This document shows, one piece after another, positions 9,141 through 17,402 of a DNA stretch of 64,000 nt. The position numbers and the translations under genes are program-made. The stretch comes from JAZDCJ01 sp036311985 (GTDB taxonomy: Bacteria; Actinomycetota; Actinomycetes; Actinomycetales; Micrococcaceae). The notes under the pieces are model-generated. The model was not told the origin of the DNA and searched no databases. It saw only the letters and a list, made by a program, of their open reading frames with translations. The stretch lies in the NCBI RefSeq assembly GCF_036311985.1, contig NZ_JAZDCJ010000027.1. One strand, 5' to 3'. How positions within the stretch are numbered: position 1 is the stretch's first letter; every line of letters starts with the position of its first letter.

Positions 9141-9166
9141 CGGTAAGGCAACGGTTCCCGTTACCG
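9141..9166. promoter_or_regulatory. Imperfect palindrome upstream of GNAT gene
   Basis: CGGTAA at 9141-9146 and TTACCG at 9161-9166 are exact inverted arms around a 14-bp centre that itself holds AACGG/CCGTT half-matches. It sits 38 bp before the GNAT start and upstream of the minus-strand trhO start. It could be an operator; no factor can be named. Confidence 0.3.
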
Positions 9167-9203
9167 ACTGCACAGCCATGATCGCTCGGGGTATGGTCTT
9201 GGC

Positions 9204-9869
9204 ATGGGATCCTCCGCGAGCGATGAACTGATCGGAACCTGGGTGACCGGCTGGGCCGGAGCGCGGGGCTACGAAAGCCGGCATGAAGGCCGGGTGCACG
9301 CGGCGCTGCGCCACGACACCACCGGCGACTGGGAATACATCGTCTTCGAGCCGACGTCCGAGGAGCTCGTGGCCGTCGCCGAGACCCTCGCCAAGCACCC
9401 CTCGCGACGCCTCACCGCGTTCGCCAACGACTCCTCGGCGCTCGTCGACGCGGCCCAGGCCGCGGGCCTGGACGTCGTGGCCGCCGAGGAGGCCCTCATG
9501 GTCGCCGAGATGGACGGCCAGGACGTCGAGGACCCCCGCGCGCCGGAGGGCTTCACGATCGATGCCGAGCGCGACGGCAAGCACGCCTATGTGTCCATCC
9601 ATGACGCCGACGACCACGACGTCGTCGCCGCGAGCGGCCACGTCTCCGTCGTCGGCGACTACGCGGTCTTCGACCGCATCATCACCGCCCCCGAGTTCCG
9701 CCGCCGCGGCCTCGGAGCGCTCGTGATGCGGGCCCTCGTGGCCATCGCCCTCGAGCACGCGGTCGACGAGGGCCTGCTGATCGCCTCCATCGAGGGCCAG
9801 GCCCTCTACCAGTACCTTGGCTGGACCCCGCTCGGCACCGTGGTCACCCTGGAGGCCCGGCGCGCCTAG
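9204..9869 (+). CDS. GNAT family N-acetyltransferase
   Basis: A 221-residue protein. The N-terminal half is a degenerate GNAT-like domain. The C-terminal half has VVAASGHVSVVGDYAVFDRI, then TAPEFRRRGLGALVMRALVA, the classical acetyl-CoA binding motif A (R-R-x-G-L-G), and ends with LYQYLGWTPLGTVVTLEARR. The substrate is unknown. TATGGT ends 6 bp before the ATG, indicating a leaderless start. The next gene, the helicase, begins 28 bp downstream with its own box. Confidence 0.88.
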   Translation: MGSSASDELIGTWVTGWAGARGYESRHEGRVHAALRHDTTGDWEYIVFEPTSEELVAVAETLAKHPSRRLTAFANDSSALVDAAQAAGLDVVAAEEALMVAEMDGQDVEDPRAPEGFTIDAERDGKHAYVSIHDADDHDVVAASGHVSVVGDYAVFDRIITAPEFRRRGLGALVMRALVAIALEHAVDEGLLIASIEGQALYQYLGWTPLGTVVTLEARRA

Positions 9870-9897
9870 CGTCAGTCCCGGGTGCCACAATGATGCG

Positions 9898-12219
9898 GTG
9901 ACCGACTTCCGCACGCTCGTGCCCCTCCTGGGCCACGGCTCCGACCCCGAGGCGCTGCGCCACCTGCGGATCCTCCCGGCCCGGGACGCGGTCCACGGCC
10001 CCTGGCCGGAGTGGGTCCATGCCGACGTCGTCGCCGCCTACGCGCGGCTCGGCGTGGAATCCCCCTGGCTGCACCAGGTGCAGGCGGCGGGCCTCGCCCA
10101 CGACGGCCTCCACACCGTCGTCGCCACCGGCACGGCCTCGGGCAAGTCGCTCGCCTACCAGCTGCCCGCGGTCGACGCGATCCACCGCTCCGTGACCGCG
10201 GGGAGGGTCGCGCTCGAGCCCACCGACGCCGTCGCGCTCTACCTCTCGCCCACCAAGGCCCTCGCGGCCGACCAGCTCAAGGCGGTGAACGCGCTCGGGC
10301 TGGACTCGATCCGCGCGGCGGCCTACGACGGCGACACGGATCCCGGAGAGCGCCGGTGGATCAGGGACCACGCGAACTTCGTCCTTGCCAATCCCGACAT
10401 GCTGCACTTCGGGATCCTCCCGAACCACCCGTGGTGGGCGCGCTTCTTCCGCCGCCTCGCGTTCGTCGTCGTCGACGAGGCGCACAGCTACCGGGGCGTG
10501 TTCGGATCCCACGTGGCCAACCTGATGCGGCGAATGCGCCGGATCTGCGCCCACTACGGTGCCGACCCGGTGTTCATCGGCGCCTCCGCCACCAGCGCCG
10601 AGCCCGCGGCGTCCTTCGGGCGCCTCATCGGGGCACCGGTCCATGCGGTCACGACGGACTTTTCCCCGCACGGCGAGACGGCCGTGGCGCTGTGGGAACC
10701 GCCGCTGACCGAGTTCAAGGGCGAGAACGGGGCACCGCGGCGCAGGACGTCCGTCGCCGAGACCTCCGATCTGCTCGCGAACCTGGTCAGCTCGCACGTT
10801 CGGACGATCGCCTTCATCAAGTCCCGCCGGGGCGCCGAGACGATCTCCACAATCGCCCAGCGGCTCGTGGACGAGGTCGATCCATCTCTGCGTGGACGGA
10901 TCGCCGCCTACCGCTCCGGCTACCTGCCCGAGGAGCGGCGCGGACTGGAGCGGCAGCTGCGCAGCGGCGAGCTGCTCGGGGTCGCCTCCACGTCGGCGCT
11001 CGAGCTCGGGATCGACGTCTCCGGCCTCGATGCGGTGCTCGTCGCCGGCTGGCCGGGCACGCGGGCGTCGTTCTTCCAGCAGATCGGGCGGGCGGGGCGG
11101 GCCGGGCAGAACGCGCTCGCCGCGTTCGTGGCGAGCGACGACCCGCTGGACACGTACCTCGTGAACCACCCGGAGGCGATCTTCGACCTCCAGGTGGAGG
11201 CGACCGTGTTCGATCCGGAGAACCCGTACGTCCTGGGACCACACTTGTGCGCAGCGGCCTCGGAGCAGCCGATCCGCCCGGAGGAGGTGGAGGCGTTCGG
11301 GCCCACGGCCGCCGGCATGCTGGACTCGCTCGTGGACCGCGGCTACCTGCGCCGCAGGCCCTCGGGGTGGTTCTGGACGCACGCGGAGAGCGCCGCCTCG
11401 ATGGTGAACCTGCGCGCCGACGGGGGCGGCCCCGTCAACGTCATCGACTCGGAGACCGGCGCCCTCCTCGGGACCATGGACTCCCCGCAGACGCACTACC
11501 AGGCCCACACCGGCGCGGTCTACATCCACCAGGGCGCCAGCTACCTCGTCGACGAGCTCAACGAGGAGGACCACTGCGTCCTGGTCCACCGCGCCTCCCC
11601 CGACTTCTACACGCAGGCCCGCGACATCACGACGATCGAGGTCCTCGAGGTCCTGCGCAGCGAGGACTGGGGCGAGGTCGCGGTGCACTTCGGCGACGTG
11701 CGGGTGACGACCCAGGTGGTCTCCTTCCAGCGCAAGGCGCTCGTGAGCAACGAGATCCTCGGCGAGGAGCCGCTGGACCTCGGCGCCCGCGACCTGTTCA
11801 CGCGCGCCGTCTGGTTCACCGTCCCGGAACGGCGCCTGGCCGCGGCCGGAATCATCGCCGGCTCGATCCCCGGGGCGCTGCACGCGGCCGAGCACGCGGC
11901 GATCGGCCTGTTGCCGCTCGTCGCCTCGAGCGACCGCTGGGACATCGGAGGCGTCTCGACGGCGCTGCACGCCGACACGGAACTGCCGACGATCTTCGTC
12001 TACGACGGGCATCCCGGGGGCGCGGGCTTCGTCGAACGCGGCTACGAGCAGGCGAGGTACTGGCTGAAGGCGACCCGGGACGCGATCGCGGCGTGCGAAT
12101 GCGAGCGCGGGTGCCCGTCCTGCGTGCAGTCCCCCAAATGCGGCAACAAGAACAATCCCCTCGACAAGGCCGGGGCCGTCTCCCTGTTGGGCGCCCTCCT
12201 GCGCGACGCCGGGGCGTAG
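9898..12219 (+). CDS. DEAH-box helicase of the helicase/secretion neighbourhood (Lhr/YprA-like, DUF1998)
   Basis: From the GTG at 9898 this is a 773-residue superfamily 2 helicase. Walker A is ATGTASGKS (about 76-84) and the DEAH box is VVVDEAHSYRG (about 193). Motif III is GASATSAEP. The C-terminal helicase half has TSALELGIDVSGLD and QQIGRAGRAGQ. A DUF1998 zinc-binding cluster follows at the end (CECERGCPSCVQSPKCGN). This is the actinobacterial helicase regularly found beside a Flp/tad secretion cluster, as here. CACAAT ends 6 bp before the GTG. The role in pilus biology or DNA repair is not established. Confidence 0.93.
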   Translation: MTDFRTLVPLLGHGSDPEALRHLRILPARDAVHGPWPEWVHADVVAAYARLGVESPWLHQVQAAGLAHDGLHTVVATGTASGKSLAYQLPAVDAIHRSVTAGRVALEPTDAVALYLSPTKALAADQLKAVNALGLDSIRAAAYDGDTDPGERRWIRDHANFVLANPDMLHFGILPNHPWWARFFRRLAFVVVDEAHSYRGVFGSHVANLMRRMRRICAHYGADPVFIGASATSAEPAASFGRLIGAPVHAVTTDFSPHGETAVALWEPPLTEFKGENGAPRRRTSVAETSDLLANLVSSHVRTIAFIKSRRGAETISTIAQRLVDEVDPSLRGRIAAYRSGYLPEERRGLERQLRSGELLGVASTSALELGIDVSGLDAVLVAGWPGTRASFFQQIGRAGRAGQNALAAFVASDDPLDTYLVNHPEAIFDLQVEATVFDPENPYVLGPHLCAAASEQPIRPEEVEAFGPTAAGMLDSLVDRGYLRRRPSGWFWTHAESAASMVNLRADGGGPVNVIDSETGALLGTMDSPQTHYQAHTGAVYIHQGASYLVDELNEEDHCVLVHRASPDFYTQARDITTIEVLEVLRSEDWGEVAVHFGDVRVTTQVVSFQRKALVSNEILGEEPLDLGARDLFTRAVWFTVPERRLAAAGIIAGSIPGALHAAEHAAIGLLPLVASSDRWDIGGVSTALHADTELPTIFVYDGHPGGAGFVERGYEQARYWLKATRDAIAACECERGCPSCVQSPKCGNKNNPLDKAGAVSLLGALLRDAGA

Positions 12220-12220
12220 C

Positions 12221-12733
12221 TCAGTCGCCGGCCGTCTCCGGCAATGCCGGCTGGACCGGCGGCGCCCACGGCTGCGGGGGCGGCCCGGCGCGCGCACGCC
12301 CGGAGGCCTCCAGGCCGAGCGCGCGCATCCACGCCCAGTCCGGCCCCAGGGGAACCGACGTCCACACGTCGACGAGCTCTCCCGCGCTGCCCGCGATCCG
12401 GCACTCGGACAGCTGCGCCCCGTTGCGTCGGGCCGTTTCCCGGGCCACGGCACAGGGATCGCCCGGAGCGAGGCCGCGGGCGGCATCGGCCCCCGAGAGG
12501 GCGGCGAGGTCCGCGGCCGTGGCCGCTGTGGCGGCCGCACCGGCGGCATGAGCGAGGGCCAGGACCGCAGTCAGCGCCAGCAGCGCGGCGGCGACGAGGC
12601 CCACAACGAGCGCCGATCCCGCCCCGCGCTCGTCGCCCCCACTCACGCCCGCCCCGCGCCCCTTCACCCCGCCCACGCCCACGCCCGACCCTCGCCCGCC
12701 GGCTCCGGGGCACGGGGACCAGCACCTAGCCAC
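12221..12733 (-). CDS. TadE-like secretion-neighbourhood protein (Rv3654c type)
   Basis: A 170-residue protein with a Gly/Arg-rich N terminus, then DERGAGSALVVGLVAAALLALTAVLALA (about 35-60), a prepilin-like single membrane helix preceded by an acidic residue. AADLAALSGADAA follows, which is typical of the TadE/TadG-like proteins encoded next to the DEAH helicase, and then a Pro-rich tail. It probably acts as a minor pseudopilin or secretion-apparatus component at the membrane. It overlaps the next gene upstream by 8 bp and converges on the helicase. The true start could be an internal GTG closer to the helix. Confidence 0.75.
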   Translation of the reverse strand: MARCWSPCPGAGGRGSGVGVGGVKGRGAGVSGGDERGAGSALVVGLVAAALLALTAVLALAHAAGAAATAATAADLAALSGADAARGLAPGDPCAVARETARRNGAQLSECRIAGSAGELVDVWTSVPLGPDWAWMRALGLEASGRARAGPPPQPWAPPVQPALPETAGD

Positions 12734-13079
12734 CGGGCCCTCCTTCCGCGCGGGCCTCGGCCCGGGCCGTGAGGACGAACCGGCCTTCGAGGCCGGGGAC
12801 CCCGATCCCGGCGCTGACGCTCACGCTGTGGTACCCGGCGGCGGCCCCGATGTCGACCGACGCCGATGTCCCGGCCACCCGCTGGGCCGCCGCCCGTGCG
12901 GAACCGGCCGGTTCGCCCCGGGCCAGCTCCCGCGCGGCGGCGCGAGCCGCCTCCTCGAGCCGCACCTGGGTGGAACCCACCGCGCCGGCCGCGAGGACGA
13001 CGACGAGCAGCAGTGCCACCGCCGGGAGCAGCACGGCGGTCTCCGCCGTGCTGCTCCCCCGCTCCGATCCACGGAACAC
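12726..13079 (-). CDS. TadE family protein
   Basis: A 117-residue protein beginning MFRGSERGSSTAETAVLLPA; the E in STAET followed by a hydrophobic helix (VALLLVVVLAAGAVGSTQVRLE) is the TadE signature. The remainder is an extracellular alpha/beta domain with AAREA-type repeats. TadE proteins are pseudopilins needed for Flp-pilus assembly. It lies 9 bp downstream of the DUF4244 gene and overlaps the following TadE-like gene, so all form one transcript. Confidence 0.85.
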   Translation of the reverse strand: MFRGSERGSSTAETAVLLPAVALLLVVVLAAGAVGSTQVRLEEAARAAARELARGEPAGSARAAAQRVAGTSASVDIGAAAGYHSVSVSAGIGVPGLEGRFVLTARAEARAEGGPGG

Positions 13080-13088
13080 GCGGCGTTC

Positions 13089-13361
13089 CTAGTAGCTCAG
13101 CGCCTGGCGCACCAGGCCCATGAGCAGCTCGCGCACGTCGCCGCTGCTGAGGATCGTCACGAGCAGTCCGGCGAAGCCCACGGCCGCGAGCGTCACGATC
13201 GCGAACTCCGCCGTCGCGATGCCCTCCTCTCCCGTGGACTCCGCTGCTTTCCCCGAAGCGTCCCGGCCCGGTTCCAGTCCGGTGTCCTGCCCCTGCTCCA
13301 GCCCCGGTTCCAACTCCGCCGGCCCGAACTGCGTCGCCGTCCGTCCCATCGTGTCCTCCAT
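13089..13361 (-). CDS. DUF4244 protein, Flp-pilin-like
   Basis: A 90-residue protein starting at ATG 13361 behind a strong AAGGAAGGGAAG ribosome site. The first 45 residues are polar and Gln/Glu/Gly-rich. Then comes GEEGIATAEFAIVTLAAVGFAGLLVTIL, a prepilin-like sequence with G-(x)-E before a hydrophobic helix, and a short tail VRELLMGLVRQALSY. This is the small pilin candidate of actinobacterial tad clusters. Its strong ribosome site relative to its neighbours fits a major structural subunit made in excess. The open frame continues far upstream, but that part is a shadow of tadB/tadC. Confidence 0.82.
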   Translation of the reverse strand: MEDTMGRTATQFGPAELEPGLEQGQDTGLEPGRDASGKAAESTGEEGIATAEFAIVTLAAVGFAGLLVTILSSGDVRELLMGLVRQALSY

Positions 13362-13492
13362 GATCGTCTTCCCTTCCTTGTACGGTCCGCGGTTCGGACC
13401 ACTTCCACCCTCCCGCCGCCGTGCCGTCCCCGCGACGGCCCAGGGTCGGTCTCTGGATGACGGCCCCCTGCCCGGGGGTTGTGGAGGACCAT

Positions 13493-14080
13493 TCAGCCGA
13501 GCCGGGGCAGCAGGGAGATGACGACCGGGACGATTCCGAGGCAGATGAAGGAGGGCAGGGCGCAGACCCCGAGCGGCACGACGAGCCGGACCCCGAGCTC
13601 GGCCGCGCGCTTCTCGGCGTTCCTCACGTCCGCGGCCCGGCGTTGGGCGGCGGCCGCGCGGAGCATGCCGGACATCCCGGTCCCGGTCAGGTGGGCGAAT
13701 TCGAGGGCCTCGCCGAGCGGACGCAGCTCCGCGGGGACGCCGGCCCAGGCCCGCTCCCACGACAGCGACAGCCCGAGTCCCCGGGCGACGCCCTCCAGCG
13801 GGCCGCAGCCCGGGACCGCCGCCGCGAGGGCGCGCAGGACGCCGTTGATCGGCAGCCCCGAGTCCAGCAGCGACGCGGCCAGGTCGAAGAGCAGGGCGGC
13901 ATCCTCGGCGGCGAGTCGTTCCCCGGGCGGTTCCCGTCGCTGAGGGCCGCCCGGAGGCGCATACGCGGGCACGCCACCGCCACCGCCACCGCCACCGCCA
14001 CCGCCACCGCCACCGCCACCGCCACCGAGCATGATCCACAGGGCGGCCGCTGCCGCCGCGGCGGCGAACCAGGCCGTCAC
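13493..14080 (-). CDS. tadC: TadC-like type II/Flp secretion system F protein
   Basis: A 195-residue membrane platform protein starting at GTG 14080, which overlaps the tadB stop as GTGA. It has an N-terminal membrane helix (TAWFAAAAAAAALWIML), then about 19 consecutive glycines, then the GspF domain with LAAEDAALLFDLAASLLDSG and EFAHLTGTGMSGMLRAAAAQ, and a C-terminal helix (LGVCALPSFICLGIVPVVIS). It would sit in the inner membrane with TadB above the TadA ATPase. The polyglycine is encoded by a perfect hexanucleotide repeat (13974-14027). Confidence 0.85.
   Translation of the reverse strand: MTAWFAAAAAAAALWIMLGGGGGGGGGGGGGGGGGGVPAYAPPGGPQRREPPGERLAAEDAALLFDLAASLLDSGLPINGVLRALAAAVPGCGPLEGVARGLGLSLSWERAWAGVPAELRPLGEALEFAHLTGTGMSGMLRAAAAQRRAADVRNAEKRAAELGVRLVVPLGVCALPSFICLGIVPVVISLLPRLG
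13974..14027. repeat. Perfect hexanucleotide tandem repeat, nine units
   Basis: Nine exact copies of CCACCG (CGGTGG on the coding strand) lie inside tadC and encode a glycine run after the first membrane helix. Copy-number changes would add or remove Gly-Gly pairs without shifting the frame. Confidence 0.95.
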
Positions 14081-14874
14081 GGAGCCGCGCCCGGGCGTTC
14101 GGCGGCGGCCAGCAGCCGGCGCCCCCACACGCGGTTCGCCCACCACAGCGCCACGCCGGCCAGCAGGCCCAGGCGCCCGATCGGATGGGTGAGGAGCACG
14201 CCGATCGGGTCGGCCCCGATGAGCTGCGCCAGGACGAGCCCGAACGCGGGCAGCCAGGCCAGGAGCCGCTGGGTCGTGGCGGGCCCGGCGAGCGCGGTCT
14301 CCCGCGCGCGGCGGCTGTCTCCGGCACCCTCGAGCTGCCCGGCGAGGCGGTCCAACAGCTCGGACAGGGCGACGCCGGTGCCCTCCGAGAGATCCACACA
14401 CCAGGCGAGCCGTTCCCAGACGGGCCGGTAGCCGTCATCGCAGGCCACGAGGTGGCGCCGCAGGCCCGTCGAGGGGGCCAGTCCGAGCCGGTGGGCCGCC
14501 GTCGCGCTGCGGCACGCGGCCAGGATGTCCTCTGCCGCCGGCCCGTCGGCGCGCCGCCAGGCCTGTTCCATGAGCTCCCACATCTGGGACGCCGTCCGCC
14601 CCGAGCGCAGCAGCGCGGCGCCTTGCCGCACGGCGCGGGTGTGCGACTCGCCATGGTCGTCCTCCCGCCGCCGGCCCCATGGGATCGGCCGGGACATGCC
14701 GGGAGCCACCGACCGCGGGGAGCCCGTGCCCGTCAGCGGGCTCGGGCGTCGCGCCCGCCATCCCGTGGGGGAGCGTCCTACCCCGAAGGCCCGACCGGGC
14801 CGGGCCGGCCGGGACTGCACGAGCCAGGCGGCCGCCGCCGCCGCGACCGCGGCCGCCGGGATCAGCCCGTCCAC
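14077..14874 (-). CDS. tadB: TadB-like type II/Flp secretion system F protein
   Basis: From the GTG at 14874 this is a 265-residue protein. It starts with a membrane helix (VDGLIPAAAVAAAAAAWLVQ), continues with a GspF-type helical domain (VRQGAALLRSGRTASQMWEL; AWCVDLSEGTGVALSELLDR) and ends with two hydrophobic segments (LLAWLPAFGLVLAQLIG and LGLLAGVALWWANRV). It overlaps the end of tadA by 13 bp and the start of tadC by 4 bp. It forms the membrane platform for Flp-pilus assembly or secretion. The start codon is inferred from the need for the first helix and from translational coupling. Confidence 0.82.
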   Translation of the reverse strand: MDGLIPAAAVAAAAAAWLVQSRPARPGRAFGVGRSPTGWRARRPSPLTGTGSPRSVAPGMSRPIPWGRRREDDHGESHTRAVRQGAALLRSGRTASQMWELMEQAWRRADGPAAEDILAACRSATAAHRLGLAPSTGLRRHLVACDDGYRPVWERLAWCVDLSEGTGVALSELLDRLAGQLEGAGDSRRARETALAGPATTQRLLAWLPAFGLVLAQLIGADPIGVLLTHPIGRLGLLAGVALWWANRVWGRRLLAAAERPGAAP

Positions 14875-16112
14875 GGCACACCCCGCCGGGCCAGAAGGTC
14901 GCCCAGGCGCCCGGCGGCGGGCCCCGGGCCCGCGACGCCGCCGGGCCCCTCCTGCCACGCGCTCTCGATCGCCAGGCCGTCTCCGGCGGGCTCGAGCAGT
15001 CCGATTCCGACGGGCCGCCGGCGCCCTCCGGAGCGCTCCATGTGGACGACCAGGTCGATCGCGCTGCCCGCCTGCACCGCAACGGCCGCCGGCGACAGCC
15101 CCGCGAGGGCCCCCATGGCCGCCAAGCGGGCCGGGACGGCGGCCGCGGCGCTCGCGTGCAGCGTGCCGCCCGCGCCGTCGTGGCCCGTGTTCATCGCGGC
15201 CAGGAAGTCCCCGACCTCGGCGCCGCGGCACTCCCCCACGATCAGCCGGTCCGGGCGCATCCTCAGCGCCTGGCGGACGAGCTCCGGCAGTCCCACGCCT
15301 CCGCTCCCCTCGATGTTCCCGCTGCGGCACTGCAACCCCACGACGTGGGGGTGGTCCGGGCTCAGCTCGCGCGAGTCCTCGACGATCAGCAGGCGCTCGT
15401 CGGGACCGGCCTCGGCGAGCATCGCGGCGAGCAGGGTCGTCTTGCCCGTCCCCGTACCGCCGCTGATCAGGAAGTTCAAGCGGGCCGTGACGACGGCGCG
15501 CAACGGGGCCAGCCACGGGTCCCCGGCGCCGCCGGGCAGGATGTCCACGAGCCGGGCGGCCGCGGCCCGCTTGACGCGGACCGAAAGGAGGGGACCCTCG
15601 GTGGCGACGGGCGGCAGCACGGCGTGGATCCGGTACCGGCCCGCCACGACGTCGGCGAACGGCTGGGCGTCGTCGAGCCGCCGTCCGCCCGAGGCCACGA
15701 GCCGGACGGCGAGCCGCCGCACGTCCTCGGGCGAGGCGAAGACGAACCCCGTCTCCGCCAGCCCGTCGGCGGAATCCGTCCAGACGCGCCCCGCCCCGTC
15801 GACGAGCACGTCCGTGGTGCCCGGCTGCTCGGCGAACTCCTGCAGCGGGCCGAGCCCCTGGAGGTCCTCCTGCAGCATCCTGACCACGCGGGCCGCACTG
15901 CCGCTGCCGACCACGAGCCCCGAGGCCCGCACGGCCCCGGCGAGGTCGGCCCCCGACAGCGAGGTTCCCGTGGCCAGGGCCCGCTCGCGCACGTGTTCGA
16001 CGACCCGCTCGTCGACGGGAGCCGCGCGGGCGGCGAGGTCCGGTTCCGTGCCCTCGGTCCCCGTGCCGGATTCGTCCCAGCAGTGCCGTCCGCGCAGCCG
16101 TTCCGGGCTCAC
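14862..16112 (-). CDS. tadA: TadA/CpaF-type secretion ATPase
   Basis: From the GTG at 16112 this is a 416-residue ATPase. The N-terminal domain includes QEFAEQPGTTDVLVDGAGRV. Walker A is LISGGTGTGKTTLLAAM, the Asp box is LLIVEDSREL, and Walker B/His box is RPDRLIVGECRGAEVGDFLA followed by NTGHDGAGGTLHA. These define the PilT/VirB11-like motor that drives Flp pilus assembly. The start overlaps the cpaE-like stop as GTGA, which decides it over longer upstream frames. Because cpaE carries a frameshift, coupled translation into tadA would be affected if that frameshift is real. Confidence 0.92.
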   Translation of the reverse strand: MSPERLRGRHCWDESGTGTEGTEPDLAARAAPVDERVVEHVRERALATGTSLSGADLAGAVRASGLVVGSGSAARVVRMLQEDLQGLGPLQEFAEQPGTTDVLVDGAGRVWTDSADGLAETGFVFASPEDVRRLAVRLVASGGRRLDDAQPFADVVAGRYRIHAVLPPVATEGPLLSVRVKRAAAARLVDILPGGAGDPWLAPLRAVVTARLNFLISGGTGTGKTTLLAAMLAEAGPDERLLIVEDSRELSPDHPHVVGLQCRSGNIEGSGGVGLPELVRQALRMRPDRLIVGECRGAEVGDFLAAMNTGHDGAGGTLHASAAAAVPARLAAMGALAGLSPAAVAVQAGSAIDLVVHMERSGGRRRPVGIGLLEPAGDGLAIESAWQEGPGGVAGPGPAAGRLGDLLARRGVPWTG

Positions 16113-17268
16113 GCGGCCTCCCGCCCGGGCCCCGGGGTCCCGCCATGGAGTCCCGGCGGGGCGAGTGGCGCGGACCCCACCAGCGTCCCGACGGCGGCGC
16201 GGACGCTCCGGCGGGACAGCGCCGCCACGAGGCGCCCCTCCCCCGCCGCGCGTTCCACGGCCCGGGACCACGGCACGTAGGCGGCGAGCCCGAGCCCGGC
16301 GGCCGCCGCGACGGCCCGGGCGTCGCTGCCCGCGGGAAGGCGTCCGACGACGGCGCCCGTCCACGCCGGCCCCTGCGCGTCGGCCGGTGCGCCCGGAGTC
16401 CCGACGGGCCGCCGGGCGGGGAGGACGGCCACGGCCTCGTCCGCAAGGGCTGCCACGGAGGGGCCGGTCCCGGCCGCGCGGCAGGTATTAGCCCTACCGA
16501 AGGTGTAGGGGTTCCATGACTATCGGCATCGACCACGACGAGGTCGTAGATGCGCCGGGCCGCGGCGACGACCTCGTGGAGGACGCCACCGGGCAGCTCG
16601 GCGGCAGGGCCCCGTTCGCTCCAGCTGAGCACGGCGGTCCCCTGGGCGAGCGGGAGGACCTCGGCGAGCTGGGACGGCGCCATCCGGCCGTGCGAGCGGG
16701 CGAGGTCCTCCCAGCCGAGGACCCCGGCCCGGTCACCGCCGAGCAGCGGCCAGACCCCCGGGCTGAACGGGTCCGCGTCGATGAACAGCGTGCGGGCTCC
16801 GTCGAGCGTGGCCGCCGCGGCGTGCAGCAGCGCGGTCGTGGTCGTCCCCGCGCCGCCCGCGGCCCCCGCGAACAGCCGGACCGTTCCGGGGCCCCCCTTG
16901 AGCCCCAGCTCGCCGAGGAATTCGCCGAGCCAGGCGGCGGCCTGGGGCAGCACGGCGACGCGCGCACCGGGGCGCCGGGCCGCGGCCCGCCACAGGACCT
17001 CGGCGTCCTCGGGGTAGCCGGTGAGGATCACGGGGGTGCCCGGCGGGGACCCGTCGGCGCTCCCGACGCCGTCCGGGCCGAGCAGCAGCGCCGCGCACCC
17101 CGGGCCGGGCCGGGGATCGGGTTCGCGTTCGACCCGGAGCACCGCGCCGGCCGCCGCGGCGATGAGCGCCACGTGGTCGGCGAGCGCGTCGTGGCGCGTG
17201 CGCAGGAGGCAGTCGGTGCCCGCGGACGGTTCCGGGGGCCGGGCGGCGAGGCGTTCGGCGTCGTTCAT
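16109..17268 (-). pseudogene. CpaE-like (MinD-type) pilus/secretion protein, apparent frameshift
   Basis: The N-terminal part, from ATG 17268, reads in one frame to about 16510. It has a receiver-like domain and a deviant P-loop (LFAGAAGGAGTTTTALLHA), then TLFIDADPFSPGVWPLLGGD and IYDLVVVDAD. The rest (SVAALADEAVAVLPARRPVG to the stop at 16109) lies in another frame. The 1160-bp span is not divisible by three. The join falls within 16480-16520, where the DNA becomes clearly AT-richer than either side. Both halves match the CpaE-like protein of helicase/secretion neighbourhoods, and the end overlaps the tadA start. Either a true frameshift or local sequence error; the flanking genes look intact. 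Confidence 0.8.
16492..16510. repeat. Short inverted repeat in low-GC patch at the cpaE frameshift
   Basis: CCCTAC (16492-16497) and GTAGGG (16505-16510) are perfect arms around a 7-base loop. They sit within a roughly 40-bp stretch (16480-16520) of lower GC than the surrounding gene, exactly where the reading frame switches. Confidence 0.6.
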
Positions 17269-17402
17269 GCCCACCACCGTGCCGCCCGGCGCCCCACCGC
17301 GCAGCGCCCGGCGTCCCGCCTGTGGACACGACGCGCCCCACCCCGCGCCGCCGCGTCCTGTGGAGGGGAACCGCCGCTCCCGGCGACTGGCAGAATGGCG
17401 TG

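Noticed and set aside
9057..9914. A 285-codon minus-strand frame opposite the GNAT gene
   Set aside because: It is a high-GC antisense shadow; the plus strand has clear GNAT motifs and a start signal.
13981..14035. Poly-Trp/Arg (WRWR) peptide encoded by the hexanucleotide repeat in another frame
   Set aside because: It is a frame shadow of the tadC polyglycine; the TadC frame carries the conserved GspF motifs.
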